48,612 nt of DNA from a virus, in IMG/VR virus record IMGVR_UViG_3300009109_000155, positions 1 through 48,612 of that record. The stretch is one strand, 5' to 3'. Positions within the stretch are counted from its first letter, which is position 1, and each line of letters starts with the position of its first letter. The notes below the pieces were generated by a model that was not told the origin of the DNA, searched no databases, and saw only the letters and a list, made by a program, of their open reading frames with translations. Shown here piece after piece: positions 39,144 to 46,409 of this stretch. The translations under genes and the position numbers were made by a program.

Positions 39144-39674
39144 TTAGGTTACTGTGTACCATTGATATTGGAATGTTACTGTAAATTCCTCAATGATATC
39201 GTTTTGTGCATATTGTAGTGCTATTTCCGACATATTAATTGGAAAGGCGTCATGTAACTTGTACTGACCTCCTGGGAGGTTCTGAGAGTTACGGTCTAAA
39301 TGATTCACATGTAACAATGTCTGATACTTAGAATGTTCAAGCTCGCCCTGGTTGGCATTTCCGCCTGATTCGTTGCCTTTCGTATTCATCAATTCCATCC
39401 AAGCTTCAAATGGTTTTCTGAGACTAAATTCATTGTTGTTAGCAATAGTGATGGTCCAAGGATCAAAAATCCTTTCGCCAGCAAATTTAACTTCTCTTCC
39501 ACGATATTGAATTATCGCTGGATTTACCGTTGACGCTGGTAATGCAGCACCTGTAACTAACAGGCTATATTTTCCTTCTGCAACAATACCTGTTGGGAAA
39601 TTAAGTACGACTTCAAACTGGTTAGGTCTGGCACCGCCTTCTTTTAGCAAGCTTTTAAAATTATCTATATCCAC
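39144..39674 (-). CDS. 19: Tail tube protein gp19
   Basis: 176 residues (T4 163). ARPNQFEVVLNFP, GAALPASTVNPAIIQYRGRE, KFAGERIFDPWTITIANNNE and the end EEFTVTFQYQWYTV are the gp19 pattern. Stacks into the inner tube inside gp18. Late promoter 20 nt upstream gives a very short leader. Confidence 0.95.
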   Translation of the reverse strand: MDIDNFKSLLKEGGARPNQFEVVLNFPTGIVAEGKYSLLVTGAALPASTVNPAIIQYRGREVKFAGERIFDPWTITIANNNEFSLRKPFEAWMELMNTKGNESGGNANQGELEHSKYQTLLHVNHLDRNSQNLPGGQYKLHDAFPINMSEIALQYAQNDIIEEFTVTFQYQWYTVT

Positions 39675-39693
39675 TTTATTCTCCTCTTCTTAC

Positions 39694-39701
39694 TATTTAT
39701 A
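39694..39701 (-). promoter_or_regulatory. Late promoter TATAAATA for gene 19
   Basis: Exact motif in the 29-nt gap between sheath and tube genes. Suggests separate control of tube from sheath. Confidence 0.8.
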
Positions 39702-39703
39702 CA

Positions 39704-41614
39704 TTACCCGCCAATTTCTTCAAATGCAACACCACTTCTTGTAGCAATAAAGTTAAGCTGTATAAAGTTGATAGCCTTTGCTGGTTTAATGAAAATGTCT
39801 GCAACAAATTCATTTCTATCAATTACTTCGCCTGTATTATTGCTAGAGTTACATATAACTTTAAAGTCATATATTCCTCTACGTCCTTTGACGTCCCTTA
39901 GGAAAGGTGTAAGCATACTTGAGAATTGTGCTCTTGTAAATGCGTCGTTAAATTCAAACAATTGGAACTTAGCTGCTGTTGCTACTGCTTTTTCAATTAT
40001 GATAAACAGTCTTCGAACATTAATTCTATTAAATGCTGAAGGAGCTGCTAGTAACGTCTTGTCCCCGAACAATACGATTCCGTTTCCAGGACTGTTTATA
40101 ACAGGGTTTACTCCGGCTTGGTATAGATCATCTCTATTTGCCTTAGTAGGATTCCACGCTAGTTTTACTGCGTTTCTTACTTGTCCTCTGTTAAATCCTG
40201 CTGGAGAGTACCAAGGATCTCTGACGTTGTCTGTGTTTACACATAGACCTGCCATGTCTCCGTTTAATGGTACCCAACGATATACATCATTGTATCTATC
40301 GTATTGGTATTTCCAGTTACTGTCCATTACACTATATGATGTGGCTGATAAAGCGCCTTTATCACCTGTTATAGTTGTAACTTCTGAACCGGAGTTGTTT
40401 ACTACACTTCCTCTCTGTGGTGAAACAAATGCTATACAGTCTTTTCTGACTTTAGCAATATTGTCTTGTACCCACTTCTTATCAGTGTTGGTCCAGCCAG
40501 CCGTCATTACTAGGTTGACGTCAACTGATTCTGCGTCTCCAAATAATGCGTAAGACCTTTGTACGTCTGCGCTGTCTGGGCTGTCAGAAACACCACCTGT
40601 TAAACTGTCAGTATGTTCTGCTGTAGTAAATACTGATGTATAGGCTGTTCCTGATGAAGCTGTTCCCCATGTGCTGTCTCCTGCTGGGTGATCCATCCAA
40701 CGGATAAACTCAGACTGTGTATTAATCACGTCTTTGTAGTATATTGATCCGCCTTGTAGACCTTTAGCATCTGATGCTTTGGAAACACCTTCGTGTTTTT
40801 CTAAAACTGTACCTGCCACACCCGTAAACAAACCATCTTCGTCAATAACGATTATATGAAGTTCATCATTTGAACCTCCTACTAATGCTACGTTCGTTGA
40901 GGTTAAAGGTGCGGAGTTAAAGTTGTCTTTGTAAGTCCAATCTGCTGCGAGAACGGCTGTAGCTGTTGCTCCAGAACCGCCTCCACCGCTAAATGTGATA
41001 GCTGGTGCGCTAGTATATCCATTACCAGGATTCGTAATAGTAATTGCAGTAACTGCACCGCCACTAACTGTAGCTGTACCTGTTGCTGTAATACCTGAAC
41101 CTGGAGCTGCAAAAGCAACTGTTGGAGCTGACGTATAGTTAGATCCTCCTGCACTAATTGTAGCTGATGCTACTGAATTAGTATCATAGTTGCTTGAGTC
41201 TGCAAATGAAACTTTAAGCGAGTTGCCTAGAGCTCCTGGATGTTTTGCTGCCCACATACCGACACTTCCTTGACCACTGGAATAATTGTTATCATAATCC
41301 TCTTCGTTCTTAACTAAGACGCCTGCTGTAGAACCTGCGTTCTTTGCAGCGTCTATGTCACATGAACGGACTACTTTAAGATTATTACCATAAGCCAAGA
41401 AGCTAGCTGCTGTAAACCAAGATTCATAGTTATCTGAATTTGGTTCAAAAAATGTATCAACTAGATTGTTCTCAGAACTAATTGTTGTGATCTCGTCAGT
41501 AGGTCCCCACTGCGCGTCCATTACAACCGCTCCTATTGTAGAAGCGACTGCAGGAACTACACTTGTAAGATCCCTCTCTGTGACTTGAACACCTGGTGAT
41601 AGCTGAAATGCCAT
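39704..41614 (-). CDS. 18: Tail sheath protein gp18 with inserted repeat domain
   Basis: 636 residues (T4 659). [20 protein letters not shown] and the C-terminal part ([35 protein letters not shown]) are conserved sheath elements. Residues about 148-223 form a Gly/Ala/Thr-rich insertion with two YTSAP repeats ([16 protein letters not shown] and [17 protein letters not shown]). It contracts during infection. The insertion probably lies on the outer surface. Confidence 0.96.
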   Translation of the reverse strand: MAFQLSPGVQVTERDLTSVVPAVASTIGAVVMDAQWGPTDEITTISSENNLVDTFFEPNSDNYESWFTAASFLAYGNNLKVVRSCDIDAAKNAGSTAGVLVKNEEDYDNNYSSGQGSVGMWAAKHPGALGNSLKVSFADSSNYDTNSVASATISAGGSNYTSAPTVAFAAPGSGITATGTATVSGGAVTAITITNPGNGYTSAPAITFSGGGGSGATATAVLAADWTYKDNFNSAPLTSTNVALVGGSNDELHIIVIDEDGLFTGVAGTVLEKHEGVSKASDAKGLQGGSIYYKDVINTQSEFIRWMDHPAGDSTWGTASSGTAYTSVFTTAEHTDSLTGGVSDSPDSADVQRSYALFGDAESVDVNLVMTAGWTNTDKKWVQDNIAKVRKDCIAFVSPQRGSVVNNSGSEVTTITGDKGALSATSYSVMDSNWKYQYDRYNDVYRWVPLNGDMAGLCVNTDNVRDPWYSPAGFNRGQVRNAVKLAWNPTKANRDDLYQAGVNPVINSPGNGIVLFGDKTLLAAPSAFNRINVRRLFIIIEKAVATAAKFQLFEFNDAFTRAQFSSMLTPFLRDVKGRRGIYDFKVICNSSNNTGEVIDRNEFVADIFIKPAKAINFIQLNFIATRSGVAFEEIGG

Positions 41615-41677
41615 GTTTTTCTCCTCGGTTTATTTTATCTTATGAATGACACAAGTTTAATTATTATCATCACCAAC

Positions 41678-41685
41678 TATTTATA
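41678..41685 (-). promoter_or_regulatory. Late promoter TATAAATA for gene 18
   Basis: Exact motif in the 114-nt gap after gene 17, 64 nt before the sheath ATG. No other gene is seen in the gap. Confidence 0.83.
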
Positions 41686-41728
41686 AATCATATTATTTAG
41701 AACCGTTTTTCTGTCTGTACAGCTCCTT

Positions 41729-43423
41729 TTATTTGTGTGTACGTCTTTCTGGTAAGGTTCTAGCATAATTTTCTGATATTTTTCTCATTTTTTTCTGTAA
41801 GTTCTTATGGTAATCGTCTTCCAACAACCATAAATCACCATTAACTACTTCAAACTCTGGCTCTTGTCCATCGTCTCTTATATAAGGAGTTAGATTGTGT
41901 TCTATTTCTCCCATTTGTTGTTTATATAATCCTTCTCTTGTATTAACATCTGTCATATCTTTAAAGAAATTCTGTGTACTTAACCAACCAAATAGTACGC
42001 AACACATAACTAAATCGTCATGATATCCTACGTCTGCCTGATATGTATTGCCCTTTTCTATAAATGTTGATATTTCATGTATTATATGTTCATCAAATAT
42101 CAACATTTTTCTTTCTTCTAGTAAAGATTTAAATGCAAAACACCCTTGTCTTTTTACTTGTTTTGATGTTGTAACACCATGCTTACTTGTTTTACCAAAT
42201 CCTGGACTGACATATTGTCTGTTTTGCTCTGTAACCGTACTACAAATATTCTCATATTCTATTTCTTGATGTAATATTTCTACTACTTGTTGTCCTATAT
42301 CATTAACTTCTACTAATATAAATGCGTCGTTATAGTCTTTTCCTACCTTTCCAATAACATCTGGAAACAACATAGGTGATATATCATTACACTTATATTT
42401 TGCTACTATATTGTACGGCATTTCTGTTATGTCTGCTACAACAAAGGCGGAATAATCTCCGCCAATTCCCCTGGCTGTGTCGACTGTAATTGCGTAATAA
42501 TGATCTTTTTGTGGTTCTTCGTATATGTCTAAATTATTGTTTTGAAATATAGGATCTTTGGTACTCATAGAACCTATAGTTTGTGAGTTAATTAATGTAT
42601 TAGTTGAACCTAAGAACTCACATAATACTTCTTGGTTAAATTTAACATCACCGAGAAGTTGTTTTTGTTCGTCTAACCACTTCTCATCACGTCCTGGTAT
42701 CTCATAGTAAGGAATAAACATATGCTCAAAGCCGTTCTCTCCTTTCTCTGCCTCATTCCAGAACTTCCAGAAGTGATTGTATCCTAATGGTGTAGATGTA
42801 AGTAGAATTTTAGTTGTTTCACCAGCAGAAATAGTAGGATAAACAGAAGTAAAGAACTCATCTGCTATGTTATTAGGTATGATTGCAGCCTCATCAATAT
42901 ATAACCAATTAACAGACTTACCACGTATCGCTGCTGCTGTTGTTGCTGCTGTTAATACTTTACTATTATTCTCTAGTTCTACGTCACCCTTATTCCACGT
43001 TTTAACACCTTGTTGCATCCACAAAGGCAAGTTCTCATACATAATTTGATACCTATTCAATACTTCCCTAGCAGCTGCACTCTTATTAGCCATAATAGCT
43101 ACTGTTTTATCTTCTTCGAAAATTGTATAATGAAGAATACACGCTGCTGCTGTAACTGTTTTGCCTTGTTGTCTTCCTTCCATTAAAACAACACGTCTAT
43201 TATTCATTATGCAATCTACTTTGTCTCTTTGACAATCATATAGTTTAAAAGGTTGTAATCCTTTATCTAAAGTAATTATTTTTACATAGGTTTCTATGAA
43301 ATACTTAGGATCTTTTGAACATTTGATATACTCTGCAACTTCTTCTTTGGTGAAGTCGTGTTGATAAGCTAACGGTTTAAGGTTAGGATTACCATGATAA
43401 CTATTCCCTTCTGCTTGTGTCAT
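41729..43423 (-). CDS. 17: Terminase large subunit gp17
   Basis: 564 residues (T4 610). Adaptive Walker A MEGRQQGKTVT, Walker B NWLYIDEAA, motif III LLTSTPLG, and the nuclease start VDTARGIGGDYSAFVV with its acidic residue. Packages DNA through the gp20 portal. The ATG overlaps gene 16 by 23 nt. Confidence 0.97.
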   Translation of the reverse strand: MTQAEGNSYHGNPNLKPLAYQHDFTKEEVAEYIKCSKDPKYFIETYVKIITLDKGLQPFKLYDCQRDKVDCIMNNRRVVLMEGRQQGKTVTAAACILHYTIFEEDKTVAIMANKSAAAREVLNRYQIMYENLPLWMQQGVKTWNKGDVELENNSKVLTAATTAAAIRGKSVNWLYIDEAAIIPNNIADEFFTSVYPTISAGETTKILLTSTPLGYNHFWKFWNEAEKGENGFEHMFIPYYEIPGRDEKWLDEQKQLLGDVKFNQEVLCEFLGSTNTLINSQTIGSMSTKDPIFQNNNLDIYEEPQKDHYYAITVDTARGIGGDYSAFVVADITEMPYNIVAKYKCNDISPMLFPDVIGKVGKDYNDAFILVEVNDIGQQVVEILHQEIEYENICSTVTEQNRQYVSPGFGKTSKHGVTTSKQVKRQGCFAFKSLLEERKMLIFDEHIIHEISTFIEKGNTYQADVGYHDDLVMCCVLFGWLSTQNFFKDMTDVNTREGLYKQQMGEIEHNLTPYIRDDGQEPEFEVVNGDLWLLEDDYHKNLQKKMRKISENYARTLPERRTHK

Positions 43424-43916
43424 CTTTCTCTACGTTTATTACTTTAGGATCTTCTTCCCCTTTTAAAGCGCTCAATAAATCTTTTGTGCTACCTACAAAC
43501 AAATTATTCTGAGTTTTAACGTTTCCTTTTTTAGGATCGTCTGCTGTTACACGTTTTTGTCTTTCTTGTACATCAATCATGTCTTTAGCTGTGTCTTGTA
43601 AGTTTTTAATTAGTCCCCCAGCCACTTCATATGCACGTGGTTGGTCACTATTTCTGGCAATATGTAATATGCCTTGTATGGCTTCGTCGTTGTATGCTTC
43701 TGCTTGTTTTAATATTGATCTAGCATACTGGAAGTCCTCTTCTTGTTGTTTAGCAAGTAGTGCTTCTCTATCTTCATCAGACATTGGAACCTCAGGAAGT
43801 TGTTTCTTCCTCTCGCTTTCTCTTTCTTTTAAGTTTTTTTCTAGTGCCTTTGTGACTGCTTTAGTATTAAATTTTTTATCTAAATCGTCAAAAGGATTTT
43901 TATTCGAAGTTGTCAT
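43401..43916 (-). CDS. 16: Terminase small subunit gp16
   Basis: 171 residues from the ATG at 43916, chosen because GGAGGA lies 5-6 nt upstream; overlaps gene 15 by 17 nt. Charged helical N-terminus (LEKNLKERESERKKQL), then EDFQYARSILKQAEAYNDEA and GGLIKNLQDTAKDMIDVQERQK, matching T4-like gp16. Recognises DNA and regulates gp17. Confidence 0.9.
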   Translation of the reverse strand: MTTSNKNPFDDLDKKFNTKAVTKALEKNLKERESERKKQLPEVPMSDEDREALLAKQQEEDFQYARSILKQAEAYNDEAIQGILHIARNSDQPRAYEVAGGLIKNLQDTAKDMIDVQERQKRVTADDPKKGNVKTQNNLFVGSTKDLLSALKGEEDPKVINVEKDDTSRRE

Positions 43917-44682
43917 CAAATTCCTCCACAAACTGATATGCATCTATGGGACTTGCATCTTCTGGATTAACGTAAGCAGTTAAAGTCTGTTTTAAGTTGC
44001 CTAAATTCAATGACATTGTTGGGTCATCGTATATATCTGCAATAACTTTCTTAATTATTCCTACTTTTTCTACGTTACTGTAAAAATTAAGCCTCATTGT
44101 AAAGTTCAAAGTCCATACAACACTTAATCTATTAGCAAAGTCGCCTTCATATTCGTCTTCATAACCAACATTATCTAATGTAATCTTTATGTCCCGTTTT
44201 ATATTTAATTCAGGTAAATCGTTAATTGTAACATTAAAATCAGGATTAAAATATGGAAGAATTTGTTCCACAATTTGTAATCCATCATCTTGATTCTTCG
44301 CAAATATATATAAGGATAAATTCATGTTAAATGGCGCTGAATTAAATGCCGTCCTTACTGTATTTGCTGTGTCTCCTGACCCGATAGCTTTATTTTTATT
44401 TATTATTGGTGTCTTTCTACTAGGATCATACATTATTCCTTGTATTTCAAAACCTATACGTGGCAATGTAATAGCTACTTCACCTCTTGTATCTGTACCG
44501 GTAACCCTAGCTATTCTTGTCATAAATTTTTGCTTAGTAGAGTATGACAATGGTACCCTAAGAACCTGTGCTACTGCTCCAGCACTATTTTTACGTTCAA
44601 TGTTTATATTATTGAATATCGATCCAAAAGCAATGACTGCTTTTCGTATATGCTGGTGGTAAAATGTTTGATCTTTAAACAC
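43900..44682 (-). CDS. 15: Tail completion/sheath stabiliser gp15
   Basis: 260 residues (T4 272). DQTFYHQHIRKAVIAFGSIF, VPLSYSTKQKFMTRI, LPRIGFEIQGIMYDPSRK and DEYEGDFANRLSVVWTLNFT are typical. Terminates the tail at the neck. Overlaps gene 14 by 8 nt. Confidence 0.95.
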   Translation of the reverse strand: MFKDQTFYHQHIRKAVIAFGSIFNNINIERKNSAGAVAQVLRVPLSYSTKQKFMTRIARVTGTDTRGEVAITLPRIGFEIQGIMYDPSRKTPIINKNKAIGSGDTANTVRTAFNSAPFNMNLSLYIFAKNQDDGLQIVEQILPYFNPDFNVTINDLPELNIKRDIKITLDNVGYEDEYEGDFANRLSVVWTLNFTMRLNFYSNVEKVGIIKKVIADIYDDPTMSLNLGNLKQTLTAYVNPEDASPIDAYQFVEEFDDNFE

Positions 44683-45418
44683 CTATCTCTCCAAAAGGAT
44701 TCTTCTCACTGAAGTCTAATATACCTTCTAGTGTTACTAAGTTTTCAAAGTCTGCATTGTCTATTGGTTCTGCTTTAAGTGAGTATGCTTCATTAATTAT
44801 TGATCCTGTGTCCTCTTTAAGCCACAAACCACCATCTTCTAATTGTAATTGATACTCCAACATATCCTGAGAGTATGTTGTTTCTATTCCATCTATTAAT
44901 GTAATACCTGTATCTAAATCTTCTGAACTGTATTCGAAGAGTTCACAAACTAATCTAAATACATAAATTTGGTTTAATTGATAGAATGGATTTTGGAAAT
45001 CAACATATTTAATTTCAAATAGTGATTTAGTTTTTTCTAAATATATTAAATCTCCTTCTGAGGGTCTTGTTGTTTGTGTAAATGTGCCTCCAGAAGTTAT
45101 TACCATGTCTTCCCAACGTCTTTTTGCCATTACAAACGTTGCTTGATCTCTAACTTCTAATCCAAACCTTGTAAATATGTCTCCTTGTCCTTCGTAACCA
45201 TTTACATTATCCAAATACATTTCTAGAGGATATGCTTGTGTAAATTTGGACAGCTCATCCTCATCAAAGATTGTATCTTTGTTGACTAGTGTCCTGGGTA
45301 GGTAATAAGTATCGTGGCCGTATATTTTAAGACTTTCTATGATTAGGTCTTCTACTAATCTTTGTTCGTTTGTTTGTCCTTGTCCTTGGCCTGCTTGGAA
45401 ATAAAAGTTTGTAGGCAT
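44675..45418 (-). CDS. 14: Neck protein gp14
   Basis: 247 residues (T4 256). IIESLKIYGHDTYYLPRTLV, FTRFGLEVRDQATFVMAKRR and GDLIYLEKTKSLFEIKYVD are conserved. Joins head and tail with gp13. A poly-Gly/Gln stretch at the start (QAGQGQGQTNEQ) is an oddity. Confidence 0.94.
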   Translation of the reverse strand: MPTNFYFQAGQGQGQTNEQRLVEDLIIESLKIYGHDTYYLPRTLVNKDTIFDEDELSKFTQAYPLEMYLDNVNGYEGQGDIFTRFGLEVRDQATFVMAKRRWEDMVITSGGTFTQTTRPSEGDLIYLEKTKSLFEIKYVDFQNPFYQLNQIYVFRLVCELFEYSSEDLDTGITLIDGIETTYSQDMLEYQLQLEDGGLWLKEDTGSIINEAYSLKAEPIDNADFENLVTLEGILDFSEKNPFGEIGV

Positions 45419-45422
45419 ATTA

Positions 45423-46400
45423 CTATCCTATCATAAATTGTGGGGGCAGTTCATAACTCTTCTGCATCTGCTCTTCTATTTGTACGATCTCCTGTTGTGC
45501 TTCTTGAAATATTTGATCCCCATTCAGTGTAACACCTCCTGGCATTTGAATACCTGAGAACTTACTCATGTTAGAGCCCCATTGTCTTTTAATTAAAGCA
45601 GTGGCGTATTTCTTAAGAAACATATCATCATATACCTCTGTATATGTTGCAGGGTCTAATATAGCCCAAGCTTCTGCTACTAAATAATCACCGGGGTTAA
45701 ATGTTTTGTCCCAGTCTGTGTCCATATAAAGTCTGTCTGTTTTTCTATTCCAACGTATTTGTCTGCTGCCTGCTAAAAGCATTTCTAGTGTAGTCAAATG
45801 ACTTTGTACCACACTATAATATATCATGTCTGCTCCCATCAAGTTATATAAATCATTCATTCTAAATTGATACATTAAGTCAAACAATTCTCCATCTCTG
45901 GATACGTTAGTTGCTGCACCACCAAAGTTAAATACTCTTGTGATGCCTAATATATTATTACTAATAGGGATATATCCTTTTTCGATATCTCCCTGTGTAT
46001 AGAAAGTGGTGGGGTGTAATGTCGCAACCGATCCGGATTCACTTCCAGTTATTTGTTCGCTTGCCACAAAATCTGCACTCCCCGTATCCATCTTCTCTAC
46101 AGTAATATCCTGGCCTGTGCCAGATACTACCTTCGCTGAAGCACCAGAAGTGCCTCCTGTAATCGTCTCATTCTTTTGGAAGTTTGCCGCTACATTAGTT
46201 GTCAAGTGTACTTTGGAGCCTGTGACTGCGTGTTTGACAAACGTTCTCTCAACACCGTCGAAATGATATTCTTGCCAATATTGTATGGCATCATCGACTC
46301 TGTCGGATACTTGTTGTTCATCCACATTTATTTCTATCACAGGAGCACCTAGTCTCCTTAGACAATAATCCTGTAGATCCGTTCTACTAGCTAAAGCCAT
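45423..46400 (-). CDS. 13: Neck protein gp13 with inserted domain
   Basis: 325 residues (T4 309). ASRTDLQDYCLRRLGAPVIE and DRVDDAIQYWQEYHFDGVER at the N-terminus and FGGAATNVSRDGELFDLMYQ further on mark gp13. Residues about 59-131 are an insertion built on a twofold motif (FQKNETITGGTSGASAKV and FVASEQITGSESGSVATL), a pattern found in many phage virion proteins. Confidence 0.94.
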   Translation of the reverse strand: MALASRTDLQDYCLRRLGAPVIEINVDEQQVSDRVDDAIQYWQEYHFDGVERTFVKHAVTGSKVHLTTNVAANFQKNETITGGTSGASAKVVSGTGQDITVEKMDTGSADFVASEQITGSESGSVATLHPTTFYTQGDIEKGYIPISNNILGITRVFNFGGAATNVSRDGELFDLMYQFRMNDLYNLMGADMIYYSVVQSHLTTLEMLLAGSRQIRWNRKTDRLYMDTDWDKTFNPGDYLVAEAWAILDPATYTEVYDDMFLKKYATALIKRQWGSNMSKFSGIQMPGGVTLNGDQIFQEAQQEIVQIEEQMQKSYELPPQFMIG

Positions 46401-46409
46401 AATCTACTC

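Noticed and set aside
39768-40553. A 261-codon plus-strand open frame opposite the sheath gene
   Set aside because: Fully antisense to conserved gp18; no start signals or recognisable motifs.
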